Positions 11,921-24,252 are shown, numbered from the stretch's first letter. The stretch: 64,000 bases of DNA from Limanda limanda (GCF_963576545.1 NC_083653.1:12905858-12969857); one strand, 5' to 3'. Made by a program: numbers and translations. The notes: generated by a model from the letters alone, not told the origin.

Positions 11921-13718
11921 GTTTATTGTAACTTACCATTAAAAAACTTGCACAAAAAAAACAACTCATATGATTTTAACTAAAAATGTCATGGTATCAC
12001 CTCCCCTAAAGCAACTTTGTTCATCAATTGCTAAATCAATAATAATTATAAGAAAAAATGTGTTAATAAGTGTAATTTTTGTCCAAAAAAGGGTTTAAAT
12101 TCTCAGTTTACAAAGAACAATCTCCTTTGCTCCCCAGTCTACACCAGAGGAGAAAGTAGGTACTCGGTAGGCGGGCCAAGTGAGAGGTGCATGTAGGGAC
12201 AACCCAGTATTAAAAGTGGATTTGTTCCTACTAATAGAAATCCAAAGAATAAAAATAGTAAACCACGTTAAGAGAGTGAGGCGGGTGAAGGTAGAGATGA
12301 AGGAGAGTGGAGGCACGTTCAGCTAACAGACTCACTGTAATCTCTTAATCAACTTCCACATGTAGGAATGGCGGTAAGGGGGATTGTAGAGAGGATCTGC
12401 AAAAAAAGGGAAGAGCATCCTCAGATGGAGAGGGGGAATGCACGATTGATTGTAAAGTTTGCAGGGTGAAGGTGAGTTATATGAGAAGTGATCAGAGAGT
12501 GAGGTGCAAATGATGTGATGCCCGAATATGTCTGACTTTCTCAATGAAGCCAGTGGTTTTAGCTTGCTCTATAAATGGAGGGAGATCTCCATAAACAAAA
12601 ATACACAAACCAACACACACGTAAAGCTCCATGCTAAATAAAAATATGCCACAGTCATGGGCATTGTGCACTTTAATGCTCAGAAAATGCGGTGATGGAC
12701 GTATATTCGAACACACAAATTTGCGTCTATATGTGACGATTGGTGTGGCAGCCTGACAAAAGGTCTGTCGGACAATCCCCTCGCCAGCCCTGTGATGTCG
12801 TCACACATTGGATACCAAGCCGGTGTCATCCACTTCACAGGTCAGAGATCAGGTAAGTCACTGCCTCATGGTAAGTATCCACGGCAGTAAGCCTGACACT
12901 GAGCCATTTGGTGAATGGGGAAAGTGACAGGTGTGGCTGACCTGCTGCCTTGTATGAACCTCTGGAGCTACATTGTCTGCAATCAGGAAATGTCACAAAG
13001 ATGTCTGTAACTCGAGTAAAGTTTCAAGTTCTCGTTGCAATCCTCACGTTGTTAAGACGTATAACAGACATTTGAGGCAGACTTGGCGTAAATTTAGAAC
13101 ATGTGGAATAGACTCAAGATGTGATAACCTGCTGAAAGTACACTGTGCATATAAACTTCAGGAGAATAGTTGGTTCATGGTAACCACATATTTATCTGCA
13201 GGATGTCAAGAAAGGTCGTCCAACTGTTATCAGGTTACTACTCCTTTTTGTAACTATTTTTGAATCCTTACACAACATCTTCATTGGCAGTTCAACGCTC
13301 TCAATGTTGAAATCATTGCTGAGATATGATCAATTTAAAATTTTGTTTATTGCCAACACTATGTGGGTATGTTTACCCAATGACTCACAGATATGAAGCA
13401 AGACCATGTGAAAACAGCTCCCACACACTACATAGAAATCCAATATATGCTGATTATTTACAGTGGAGCTGAAGGCCTCATGACATATAATGAAATGACA
13501 CAGTAAATGTATGGGAAAGCATGTGATGTCTTTGCGCACATGTTCAAGTGCTTGACAGATATAGTCATGAGATACAGCACATATGCATTAACCTATAGCC
13601 AGACATCACAGGTTCTAAAACATGACATTTGTGAAGGCTTCTTCACAAATAGCTCTCTAATTTATAAGACATTTGTTTGAGGATTGTGCTTTATAAAGTT
13701 TAAAAGCTTAATCTGTCA
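11921..13718. other. gene-free interval
   Basis: No coding or repeat signature. The block 12110-12500 is purine-rich on the + strand, which makes misleading open frames on the other strand. Confidence 0.5.
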
Positions 13719-14058
13719 CTAGAAATGTTCCGATACCGATACCAGCATCGGAAAAGCCTCTGATACGGAGGAAAATCCTGGGTCTGGCGTCATCAAGTAT
13801 ATGCAAATCTATCTATCCCTCCGAGTTTTAGTTTCACCAACAAAAAACTGTCATTTTCTGACACCGGAAATCACTGTGTCTTTTCCCCTTGAAATTGAAG
13901 AAGTGATTTCCAAAGTGTAGCATTTACCTCAAGTAAAATGGTGACATGTACTATATGCAAGACGCCAGTAGATATAAGTGGCACTGGCACCATTGTTGCC
14001 AATTACAACACTAACGACAAGCCACCACAGTGATAGCAATCATCACTTCCACACAGGG
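13719..14058 (+). mobile_element. hAT-type relic with BED zinc-finger remnant
   Basis: Begins with TAGAAATGTTCCGATACCGA, the style of terminus seen in many fish hAT elements. After about 220 bp a frame from 13938 reads MVTCTICKTPVDISG, with a Cys-x2-Cys pair and following Thr/Asn-rich residues as in BED fingers of hAT transposases, then stops. The right end is not defined. The GC-richer block 14330-14460 may belong to it. Confidence 0.5.
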
Positions 14059-15051
14059 TTAGCAGGCAGATCCGCAAAGTCTAGTTTCAGAAAAAAATAT
14101 CGCAACATCTGTACTTGTACACACATACACTTGACCGTTTCCTTGTGAGTTGCATATAACACTAACTCGAAACGGCAGAGGTAGTGTATAAACGACAGTG
14201 ATACGAATGTGCATGCATGAGTCCCTTCCCTCATGTCTGTGTGTGTGTCTGCATGAACGTGTGTCACTGCACATACAGGGTAATCTGTAGTAAGCTGGTT
14301 TATGGGCTCGTCTGCAGTGACGCAGATATACATGTACGTGCCAAGCACTACGCTTATAGATCCTACGCGGCAGCTAACCCGCGCAGAACCTGTGGCCTAT
14401 ACCCTACATATTGACAGACAGCTTACTGTGCAAGCTGCATATCAGAGGCGTTAAGTGAGCAGTAAAATCCCACCCTTAAATTGATCATTAAGCACACATG
14501 AGCCTTTAAAGCGCTATACATACAGGTTGTGTACTAAGAACAAAGGTTTATTGGAATTTTGCTGCAGTGTTATAAAGACTAAAGAGATGCTACAGACATA
14601 TATGCCTGCAGGGCCAAATGATGAACTGGTGAAAAACCACCCCTAGAGGGCGTTGGGGTTATGTGCAGTGCTTTCCTCAGACTCACTTGTGAATTATGAG
14701 GCTCCTGAGAAATTCTAATGTAAGACTTAAAAAAATATTTGTCTTTGTAGCCATTGTTTTAATGTTATCAAGAGTGAATTATATTTATCTTAGTTCTCAG
14801 TGTTCATGACACAACACCTAAATCACACTATTCCTAGTGTTAAACCATGACTCCCAGGAAAAACACTTCTTCACTACATACTATTGGAAACTTGTTGATT
14901 TAGGCATCTAAAGACTACTCAAATAAGCTGCACACACTTTAAAGAAATTGCACTTTTACCTCAATGCAGCTGAACGGCTGTTTTATGGTGTTTAAGTGTT
15001 TTATTATATTAGTGGATGTCTGTATATTGTTTTTTATTGATCTACTTTTAG
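14059..15051. other. no recognised gene
   Basis: A short CTCF-like string (CCCCTAGAGGGCG) lies at 14640-14652. No exon-like frame was seen. Confidence 0.4.
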
Positions 15052-15250
15052 AGATAAGATAAGACTTTATTAGACCCAAAGGAAATTAATGTGCCAGCTT
15101 TCACCAGATTGCAGTGACACCATCAATAAATGAGAAAGAGTACAGAAACAAAAACAAAAACAATAACGATTAAGTCTAAAAGATATAAGTGAAAATAAGA
15201 AATTCACAGAAAGTTGAAAGAATATTATAAGTGAAAATAAAAATCGAAAG
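15052..15250 (-). mobile_element. LINE-like 3' tail (minus strand)
   Basis: The + strand reads GATAAGATAAGACTTTATTAGACCCAAAGGAAATTAATGTG in segments. This is the reverse complement of the fish non-LTR tail ending 'aatttccc...gggatcaataaagt' plus a short tandem repeat. A similar tail in + orientation is at 24178-24252. Only the end is present, with no reverse transcriptase frame. Confidence 0.55.
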
Positions 15251-15499
15251 TTTACTTAAGATTAGTTCAGTTTATTCTAAACTTAATAACAAACTAAAAT
15301 TAATTTGTTGGGATTAGTAAAGTTGTATTATGTTGTATGGTTTTGTAATATATATATGTATTTAAATGTATATTTACAAGTGAGTTAAACCCCAGTGCAG
15401 TGTTGAATCAGTTGTTTAGTAGGTTTCCTTATTGATGGTGTAGCCTCAAGTGGTCTTGGAGAACAAGGGGGTGCAGGAGAAGTTTTTGGGTCAAGTGTC

Positions 15500-15780
15500 A
15501 ACACGACTGTTCTCTGTCTGTTCTCCTGCGCCGCCCATTCTCCAGACACGCCTCAGTCTCCAGGCTCGCAGCCACTCAAAGTCTGCATAGGAAGTGGCAG
15601 AAGCTATTAGGAGGTGTGTGCTGTCAGTCAAACCGACCCGCCCTGCGCGCCTCGCACACTGCACGCACGTCGACTCCTCCAGCAGCTGTGGAGTTGGATC
15701 TCTGTGACATCGCGCAGCAATTACAAGGGAGAAACGGCCAAAATGTGAAGGAGAAGCAGCCGTCCACCGCTTTCTGGAAG
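15500..15780 (+). promoter_or_regulatory. tent5a: tent5a promoter and probable noncoding first exon
   Basis: Base composition shifts here to GC-rich with many CpGs (for example 15630-15720), unlike the flanking AT-rich DNA. A CCGCCC box lies at about 15530. A donor-like GTAGGT at 15780-15785 and an acceptor (TTTTCTACAG, AG at 16156-16157) suggest that a 5' UTR intron of about 375 bp separates this exon from the first coding exon. The transcription start is not resolved. Confidence 0.5.
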
Positions 15781-16196
15781 TAGGTGTGCAGCTGACAGGG
15801 GGGGGGTCAGCCAGTCGGCGTTGCGTAAAAAGTTGCCCTTGGCTGTGTGGTCCGTGCGTAAAAGTGATCCAAAGAGGACAGAAGTAAATATTCGAAACGC
15901 TTTCCTTCGGATGCGATGGATGGGTCAGTGAGTCTTTGGCATGTTGTGAAAAGCTGATGCTGTGGGGGACAATCGCTTGAGTGTGGAGATAGATGCTGGA
16001 CTAAGCTCGATAATTGACATTGTGTGGTGCGCAGGAGAAGTAGGACAAGCACAACGCCGCCCAGATACTTCTCCTTCGTCATGCGTAAAGAGACACTCTC
16101 CTCGTCCAGCATCTCGATGTTATGATACAGTTCAGTCTCAACGATTCTTTTCTACAGGACGCCAGGTAGTGCAAAGATCTGTCCTTCGCATCTCTC

Positions 16197-16622
16197 ATGA
16201 TCAGCATGGACGAGCCCGCTGCGGCCACCAGCGGCTCGGACGGGGACAGCATCAGCCTCAGTGTCCTCAACTGGGAGCAAGTGCAGCGGCTGGACAACAT
16301 CCTGACCGGCTCCATCCCCATCCACGGCCGCTGGAGCTTCCCGACGCTGGAGGTGAAGCCGAGAGATATCGTGAAGGTGGTCCGGAGCCGCATGGAGGAG
16401 AGGCGGATCCATGTCCGGGAGGTGCGCCTCAACGGATCCGCTGCCAGCTACGTCCTGCACGAAGACAGCGGGCTGGGCTGGAAAGATCTGGACTTGATAT
16501 TCTGCGCTGACCTGAAAGGAGAGATGGAGTTCCAGATAGTGAAAGATATAGTCCTGGACTCTCTTCTAGACTTCTTGCCAGAGGGAGTGAATAAGCAGAA
16601 GATCACACCAGTGACTTTAAAG
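16197..16622 (+). CDS. tent5a: tent5a coding exon 1
   Basis: Codons 1-142, ending ...TPVTLK in phase 0 before the donor GTAACG (16623). Holds the nucleotide-binding NGS motif and the D97/D99 pair. Strongly CpG-rich compared with the introns. Confidence 0.95.
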
Positions 16623-18475
16623 GTAACGTATGAAGTTATAACCTGTACTGATCGTATTATTTGCATAGCAGAGTTTTACATTTTGCCTCTAACCTTTTCA
16701 GGCTTTCAAACCTTCCAGGAAAGTTTGCTGTATGCTTAAGTTTTCCATCCTTCCCTCATTTCCATCCACACTCATGTAATTACAGATCTCTCACTGCTGA
16801 AGTTATGTGCACCTCCCAGTTAATGGTCACATTCACTGTTTGCATATTCTCTTCTATTACATTTGACAAGATTTAGATCTTCCACAAACAGCAGAGATAT
16901 GAGCCGTACAATAGTAAAAAGGTTGGTTTCAAAGAGGATTCTGTCTAATCCAATTGGAGTCGGATCCACATTAATCAGCCGGCCCTCAGTTACCTGGATA
17001 CCACAGACTACCCAGGCTGCTAATGGCCCACCAACAGATGTGATCAGCAAAACATCATGAGCAACAGACCAAGTCCTTATCCATCCATTATACCAACATT
17101 TTATCATAGTGAAAATAGCATTTATGTCCAGTTGTTGATCCCACTCAAACTTTTTTCAGATGTAAGTATCCAGATGATCTCCTTGTAAGACCCAATATTT
17201 GTTAATCTATAACCATGAAAGCAAACACGTCTGATGAGCACATTTAGTGTAATTTTCAGAGCAAATAGGCAGAAGTGCTGCAGGAACTAACTACAGTTGA
17301 GCTGTGAGAGGAAGGAAAAACAAGGAGGTGGAGTTAACAGACAGAGAGAAAGGAGTGGGTGACTGAGTTGGGTGTTATTTGCAGAAACATGGCTAAGTCA
17401 AGAAATTAAATAATTCAGCTTCGGTTTTCCTTGTTATTTGCTCTTATTATGCTGCAGTGCCTTAATGGAAATTCTACAAGTGATACATTAGTATAGAGAA
17501 TAGAACAAAACTACATCAAAAGAGTAAATCTTGTTTCACCAGGGATTCAAGTATCTTTTGAGCATTTCACATGCGATTCACATATTTAAACCTTTCAAAA
17601 CCATGAGATGCAAATATCAGTGCTTTGAATCTGACCTTTAATTTTTGGGTTTTCAGGAGGCCTATGTGCAAAAGATGGTGAAGGTGTGTAATGACTCAGA
17701 CCGCTGGAGTCTCATCTCCCTCTCCAACAACCGTGGCAAGAACGTCGAGCTAAAGTTTGTGGACTCCCTTCGACGGCAGTTTGAGTTCAGCGTGGACTCC
17801 TTCCAGATCCGGCTGGACTCGCTCCTCCTCTTCTACGAGTGCTCCGAGCACCCGATGGCTGCCACCTTCCACCCCACCATCCTCGGGGAGAGTGTCTACG
17901 GCGACTTCCCCACCGCCCTCGATCACCTGCGTAAGCGTCTCATCTGCACGCGGAGTCCCGAGGAGATCCGAGGAGGGGGTTTGCTGAAGTACTGTCACCT
18001 CCTGGTGCGGGGTTTCCGTGCAGCCTCAGAAAGCGAGATGAAACTGCTGCAGCGCTACATGTGCTCGCGCTTCTTCATAGACTTTCCCGACGTGAGCGAG
18101 CAGAGGAGGAAGCTGGAGTCCTACCTGCAGAACCACTTTGTGGACCTGGAGGACAGGAAGTATGACTACCTGGCCACGCTGTACGACGTGGTGCAGGAGA
18201 GCACGGTGTGCCTGATGGGCCACGAGAGGCGCCAGACGCTCAGCCTCATCTCCTCACTGGCGCTGCGGGTCCTGGCCGAGCAGAACGCCATTCCCAACGC
18301 CGCCAACGTCACCTGCTTCTATCAACCGGCCCCTTATGTCTGCGATGGCAACTTCAGCAACTATTATGTAGCTCAGATTCAGCCTGTCTACGCCTGTCCA
18401 CCCTCGCCTGCTCATCATCCGTATCTTACTCCTTCACAGCATCCCATGTACGCCAGCTGGTTGCCCTGTAACTAA
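16197..18475 (+). CDS. tent5a: TENT5A / FAM46A non-canonical poly(A) polymerase (two coding exons)
   Basis: Joined exons 16197-16622 and 17657-18475 encode 414 aa. TENT5 proteins are nucleotidyltransferases that lengthen poly(A) tails of selected mRNAs. In mammals TENT5A acts on collagen and other secreted-protein messages in bone. Seen here: the nucleotidyltransferase motif NGSAASYVL (79-87) with the paired acids in [11 protein letters not shown] (D97, D99), and a third candidate acid in VELKFVDSL (D178). Then come the family blocks [32 protein letters not shown] and [14 protein letters not shown], and the family-typical ending [21 protein letters not shown] and [10 protein letters not shown] favour TENT5A over TENT5B/C. 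The N-terminus is short and lacks the Gly-Asp-Phe repeats of the human protein. ATG 16197 is the first in frame after the acceptor; a second Met (codon 4) is possible. Which teleost duplicate (aa or ab) is unresolved. Confidence 0.97.
16623..17656 (+). other. tent5a: tent5a intron (1034 bp)
   Basis: GT at 16623-16624 and TTTTCAG ending at 17656. Open stretches inside have no homology. Position and phase 0 match the TLK|EAYVQK junction known in the family. Confidence 0.93.
17657..18475 (+). CDS. tent5a: tent5a coding exon 2 (terminal)
   Basis: Codons 143-414 plus TAA at 18473-18475. Starts EAYVQKM, carries D178 and the C-terminal helical part. Near the end a fish-type Pro/His/Tyr-rich insert (about 398-408) precedes the conserved WLPCN. 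Confidence 0.96.
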   Translation, partial: EAYVQKMVKVCNDSDRWSLISLSNNRGKNVELKFVDSLRRQFEFSVDSFQIRLDSLLLFYECSEHPMAATFHPTILGESVYGDFPTALDHLRKRLICTRSPEEIRGGGLLKYCHLLVRGFRAASESEMKLLQRYMCSRFFIDFPDVSEQRRKLESYLQNHFVDLEDRKYDYLATLYDVVQESTVCLMGHERRQTLSLISSLALRVLAEQNAIPNAANVTCFYQPAPYVCDGNFSNYYVAQIQPVYACPPSPAHHPYLTPSQHPMYASWLPCN

Positions 18476-19490
18476 ACCTTGTGAGCATCTATGCTTTATT
18501 GTGTAGCTGGTGGAACACATGCCCAATCAAAAGGGATAAATGATGTTTTTATCTCTTCCCTAAGATGGGGAACTGAGGGAAATGAGAGAGGAAATGCTGG
18601 AGACAAATTTAAACAGACATTAGGGCGCAGTTAAAAGAAGCGAATAAAGGGAAGAAGGGAAGGCAGTGGGCCAGAGAAAGTTTTTTCCCTGGAGTACGGT
18701 GCAACAGCATGAAGGAGCTGAGCACACAGGGACAGATGACAGAGGCTGACCATCAGTTTCATGGTTCCTTTATCAGGGCTAAGACCGATTTGGTGGAGAA
18801 GACGGCAAGTTGAGCTCAGCCTCAGAGTCATCGACACCCTGGATATGACAATATTTTCCTCCTCCGAACTCCAAATAGACAGAAACACAAACCAGACCCT
18901 CATATTTACAGGCGGCAGCCATGGAGAGGAACAGACACGCACACGAGGCATTGAAGATATTGAACATGATGCAATGAAGATATTGATTCTTGATCCAACA
19001 ACAGCAACCCTTTGACCTTTTACGTGTGCTCTGCTCTGTGTGTGGGTGTGTGTGTGATGGGGGGAGGAGGGCGGACCATGCAAAAAGAGGAACGATACTG
19101 TTTACAAATCCAAAGATCTACTTCGACACTCAAGTTCTATCTGAACTGAAAAACAACGAAACAATGCATGCTTTATTCCTGTACAGGGATAAGTTTCTTT
19201 AAGTGCCTCGACAAAGCCTAAAGGGAAGAGACATTTTTTGTGGTTGCCGAGTTGTCTCAGTGACGAGCGACGATGACACCTGATAAAGATGAATGTATTG
19301 GGAGAGTTTACCAATAACTGAGTAAGGGTCTCTTACACTGAGAAATGTATCTTCCTCAACTTTATTTCCTTTTTTCTTTTTTGACAACGTTTCGCTAAAG
19401 CCTGGTCTTATCTGCGGTCCTGGTGGACGAACGCACATCCTGATTACCAAAGAGGAAGTAACATTGTAATCTCATCATCTGTAGAAAGAA

Positions 19491-19522
19491 GGGGCGGGAG
19501 GGTGGGTAGTGCGGGGGCGGGG
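19491..19522 (+). other. G-quadruplex-type G-run cluster
   Basis: Six G3-5 runs in 32 bases with loops of 1-6 bases (GGGGCGGGAGGGTGGG, then GGGGGCGGGG after TAGTGC). On the sense strand of the presumed tent5a 3' UTR it could fold in RNA. Confidence 0.7.
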
Positions 19523-19800
19523 ATAAAAAGTGCTTGTTAAAGTAAATTAGATTGTACTTGTGGGAGAAACAGTTTCGTCACAGGAGAGAATAAACTGTCC
19601 TTTTACTGTTGCAACATAAAACGGACCAGTGCACATGCAGCCTGACAGCCAAACATGCGACTTATCCCAGAGAGAAGTTTTAAGTAATTCTTAAAAGGTG
19701 TAAATCAACATGCACACACGCTACATGCTGAAATGTTGACATACAGAAGGTAAAATGCTAATTAATAAATCCCTTTGAAATATGCAACTCAGCCTTTCTT

Positions 19801-20057
19801 AAAGGTGCCCTGTGGAGTTCAGATCAGTAGATAACCACATTAAGTTATGTTTTATCCTCAAAGTTTAACAAAACTGTTGAGTGGACATATAAAGTTTTGA
19901 TAATTTAAAACATGCATTGTTTTACAAACCCTGTGTGGTTCAATATTTGCATATGCGTCTTTGGAGAAAGGCACAATACAAATGAAATGGGGACGCACTT
20001 GTCAAAAACATTGCTCCATAGCGCTACTAGTGGTTAAAAACTCTACAGGACACCTTT
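19801..20057. mobile_element. 257-bp MITE with inverted ends
   Basis: Left end AAAGGTGCCCTGTGGAGTT, right end (reverse complement) AAAGGTGTCCTGTAGAGTT: 17 of 19 match. No coding capacity. The interior is AT-rich. The target duplication is ambiguous because the flanks are T/A-rich. Confidence 0.75.
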
Positions 20058-20940
20058 ACATTTTCAAATGCATCTTGGACAGAAAGTAAATTAGATGTGC
20101 AACTTATTTGAAATGCATATTGAAACAGTGCTAAATAGTTTACAGAGGAAAGTTTTAATAAAATCAAAACAATACAAATATTGTCCCATCTTTTGAAATC
20201 AAATATATAGAATGGTAAATTTCTCAGTATTCTGTGTACAAAGGCATTTTGACATTCACTGTTATAGATAACATTATATAAAAAAAATGATTGCTTTCCA
20301 TGTATACAAGCTGTTTTAGGACATGTTCCTCCTGTACGGGCGTCTGCAAATATCTGCAGAGCTGGGAAGTGATGCTAATGTGTGTTTGTCAGAGTGGTGG
20401 AGGTTGGATTGTGTGCATTTCAGCAATGTACAAGTATTAAACCACACAAGCACAATCAGTCGGTTTTTTAAATTATTTTCCTAAAGTACCGCACAGTGAA
20501 AGAATTCGATTACAGGTAACAGACAATCACATCGATAATTGAGTGGCAATAAATTGAGCAAGAATTTTTCTCAGCTTTAAAAGTGCAAGAGATTCAGCAT
20601 GTTCAATCACAGCTCCTATTTTTCTATCGATCTCTATTTTTGTACAGTTTGTGTTTGGCTGTTTGTAGCAGGCAGATTCAAAAGCTGTGTCATTGAGTCA
20701 AAGATTTTTTTTCTTCGTGGTGCGGGAAACATTTGTGTTTTTCTGTGTTTAAACTGAGATGCAGATTTGACTTTGTGCTCTGAACTGTTTCATATGTTTT
20801 TTTTTTCTGTCGCTCCAAAGAGATTGTGTCACAGTTGTATACGTCTGTTTTTAACTGCCATCCTGTTTGGACATGGAAATAATGATCTGATAATTGTGTT
20901 GCAAAGTTTTTCGACTTGATAATTAAAAACAAAAAAGACC

Positions 20941-21718
20941 TTCAGACAACTGTTCTCCCCTTCATTGTTTTGTTTTTCCTCATCATTGTCACACTCACCC
21001 TACATGATGTTTCCTGGATGCTTCACCTCACTGGATCTCGGTTTACATGATGTAAAGAGCTCTGGCATTTAGATCTGGTGGCTGGGCGTTGGCAGACAGA
21101 CGGACGTTTTTATCGGGTCAACGTCCTGAGGTGCCCTCGCAATCCCAGAGGGCAGGAGAGCTGCTGCCAGCGAGTGACAGCCGAACGTGACGGATTTCCC
21201 CTCTAAGAGACGTCAATAGCCGCCAGCGACCGTCATTGCGCTGTTTGCCAGACCTCATTAGCCAAAAGTGAACTTGGACAACAGGTAAATTGTTCACAAA
21301 TGCACACACCTTACTACCAGTCGAGCACTGGTCTCCAGGGACTCATGGTAATGGGCTGAGCAGACTGGCTGCCGGTCTGGATCACTCTTAATGCCCGCAG
21401 GCCTCAGCCTCCACATGTCACTTTCCCTGCCGACACTGAGAATAAATACTTTACTTAGTCTCTCTCTCTCTAATGGTCTCTTTCATCTCTTCATCACCCT
21501 TCTCTTCATCTGTAACCTTATTCCAAAAAACAGGTTTTAATCATAGACTCTATATATAAAGGTTTTAATAAACTTATTGATGAGTGCAGAGGGTTTTTAG
21601 GTCACTCTTATCTGTGCTTACATTAAATACACAGGTTCATATCATCTATGTTCTTTGATTTTTTTTAACCTCATAGTCCTTATTTCCTTTTGTCTCTGCC
21701 CACATGATGAATTAAAGC
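20941..21718. other. no recognised gene
   Basis: Downstream of tent5a. A GC-richer patch at 21060-21250 has no open frame with resemblance to a protein. It could be a regulatory element. Confidence 0.4.
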
Positions 21719-21726
21719 AGAGATAA

Positions 21727-21770
21727 AGAGAGAGAGAGAGTGAAATAGAGAGAGAGAAAGAGAGAGAGAG

Positions 21771-21847
<77 letters not shown>
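21727..21847. repeat. (GA)n purine tract
   Basis: About 120 bases of GA with a few GT/AAA interruptions in the first half and a pure run of about 70 bases from 21776. Confidence 0.97.
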
Positions 21848-21850
<3 letters not shown>

Positions 21851-21909
21851 GCGACAGAGAGAAGAACAGGGCCAGTGTTATCCCTGTTAAGAGGGAGAGA
21901 GTGGACACT

Positions 21910-22650
21910 AAATATAGCCCCCCCCCCCTCTAGGCCACTGTAAGGACATTAACCCATCTGCAGAAAGCTGATTAGCCTCCCTCTATAAGCATGTACTCAG
22001 TGTGCTGGTGTGGTTACTGCCGAGAGATTTACCGGCTATTGTACTGTAACACATACCTCCCCCATCTCCCTTTTAGGTCAGTCTCGCTGGAAAGGACACA
22101 AAAAAAAAGAAGAAAATTCAGTCCACTTCCGTATCAAGGGCACAGGGAGGGAACTGAGAGCGAGGGATTGAGCTGTGTTGCACAACAAGGAGAAGAGCTA
22201 ACCCAATAACTCAGGCAGCTTAGGACGTGTGTTACTATGGTGATTTAAAGTAATAATGTCTGAACAGGTGGGATGAGTCAGGAAGTGTGTCACTGCAGTT
22301 TTTATGGGTATCACAGACAGAGAACATCTTAGAAACAGAAGAGCTGTACCCTCTAATTCAATTAAAATGTCCTGGAACAACGTGATTCTCACTAGGACTG
22401 AAAATACAAGATAATTAATGTATTAGGGTAATTGACTGTTTTCAGTATTAATTCATCCTTAATATAACAAATGTATAACATAACACAAGCTTATCTTTTC
22501 ACACGAGTGAAAACGGGAACTCCAGCTATAAGTTGCCTAAACAGAACCACTTTATTTCTTAACAGTTAAATGCATCAGCACAACAATGATATTGGTGCTT
22601 TAGTTTTAACCTCTCCTATCTTCTCATCAAGAAGCTCAGCAGGAAGGCTT
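21910..22650. other. no recognised gene
   Basis: Contains a nine-base C run (about 21920) and no supported feature. Confidence 0.4.
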
Positions 22651-22653
22651 ACA

Positions 22654-23063
22654 GGGATATTCACCCAAAAATGAAAATTCACTCTTTATCTATTCACCAC
22701 AATGCCGATGGAGTCGTGGTTGAAGTGTTTGAAGCCCCAAAATTCTTTTGGAGTTTCAGGGGTAAAAAGTGTTGCAGCCAAATCCAAAACAATTTAAGAA
22801 ATTAGTTAACTATCTTCAGGCATAAAAAAACAACAGAAAGAAAACATATCATCCCTCCATTCTGCTCTTGTGGCGTCATACGAGTGTCCAGAATCCCCAG
22901 CATTCAAATTTCGACTCGAAACGAGGTCATTTACACCACTGTGACACTGTTTACCCCTGAAACTCCAAGTGTTTAGTGGAGTCAAACACTTCACCCACAC
23001 CGCCATCGGCATAGTGTTGAGTAGATAATGAGTGCATTTTCATTTCTGGGTGAAATGTCCCTT
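22654..23063. mobile_element. palindromic MITE, 410 bp, long inverted ends
   Basis: Left arm (22654-22780) starts GGGATATTCACCCAAAAATG. The reverse complement of the right arm (22940-23063) starts GGGACATTTCACCCAGAAAT and stays about 80% alike for some 120 bp through CTATGCCGATGG and GGAGTTTCAGGGGTAAA. The loop is non-coding. It resembles a common fish foldback element. Confidence 0.8.
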
Positions 23064-24177
23064 GATAAATTGCTTCATGAAGTCATGACCCACATTGATT
23101 GTCTCTCATAACTCAGTATTTTAGAATGCATGTGTGAGGCAGGAAACAGTGGGGATCCCACATCTGTTTAAAAACTCAAAGCCATGGACCGCCTTCGGAG
23201 ATGAGACTTCTAGCAAAATACCACAGCTATGACTTTAAGAAGAGCCATCAAAGGAATGTAGAAAATAAAGATCCCTTTCTGATTCGTATGTTCAAAGAAG
23301 TGCTGACGGGTTTATTTACTGCAGATTTACTTATTTCACTACGATACTATGTGTTTTGTTCTAGCTTTTCAGACATGCGTGGAGAGACAAGACAGACAGC
23401 CCATGATAAGGATCTGCATTTTACTGAGGACTCTGTTGAGGCCAGAGAATTAGAAAGAGTGAATGAGTTCTATATTTTAAAACCTCAATTGAAAGGCAAC
23501 AACTCAAAGGACATAACTTTCTAAATGAAAGGATGATGTCATATCCTTGACCACCATGAAGAAGCGTATTAATGTGTATGAGATCTGAAGAAGCTGTGTG
23601 AAAAACAACCGACAAACAAACTTGACATAATATATAACGATTCTCCATTAAAATGTCAACAAACAACTTGACTCATGTTTGCTCATGTGTAAATTTGTGT
23701 CAGATTTTCATCGGCAATGGTGGTGAAGGCAACAACGGCCATGCTTCCATCTGGGATCTTTTTTGTTTGTTTTAAAAGAATCATACAAAGAAATTAATTA
23801 TCAAATTACTGCAATATTTCTTCTGTTTAAGATGCTTTAATTTTCTTGTGTTAAAAGGACATGTGGATCGTGTGGTCATATCTTCACAGGCTAAGGTCAG
23901 ATGGAGTCACATCACTGCTGCCGTCTTTAATTGATTTGGGCTTCACAACAGGAAATGAATAACACCAAAAAGTCGTCCAGTGACTTGTAAAACTCTGAAA
24001 GGATGGGTGTAACGCTTAAAAGAGGTTTTAATTTGTGCTGACTAAGGTTCACAACAACCACTTCACTTTGTTCAGAATATCTAATCTAAAATAACAAAAA
24101 AGGTAATATGTAAAAATGTTTGACCACAATGATAAACACATTATTTTATTATATATAGTATTTTATTGTATTCAAAT
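23064..24177. other. gene-free interval
   Basis: The longest frame (23201-23524, + strand) has no family resemblance and no flanking splice signals I would trust. Confidence 0.45.
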
Positions 24178-24252
24178 ATACCGACTGCTATGACAACTTA
24201 ATTTCCCTTCGGGGATGAATAAAGTACTCTATCTATCTATCTATCTATCTAT
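24178..24252 (+). mobile_element. LINE-like 3' tail with (TCTA)n
   Basis: AACTTAATTTCCCTTCGGGG then ATGAATAAAGTACTC leading straight into TCTA repeats, the usual 3' end of a fish non-LTR retrotransposon. The 5' part is absent. It continues into a short (ATT)n. Confidence 0.6.

Larger units (their letters stand above)
18476..20940 (+). other. tent5a: tent5a 3' UTR (end uncertain)
   Basis: No further coding exon is seen. Candidate AATAAA signals are at 18643, 19589, 19764, 20157 and 20548. The T-rich end near 20590-20930 looks UTR-like, and mammalian TENT5A has a 3' UTR of several kb, so a long form is plausible. It contains a G-quadruplex-type run (19491-19522) and a MITE (19801-20057). Confidence 0.4.

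Noticed and set aside
16079..16460. minus-strand frames of 100-117 codons opposite tent5a exon 1
   Set aside because: Shadows of a GC-rich real exon on the + strand. Frames opposite the exon at 63146-63883 are rejected for the same reason.
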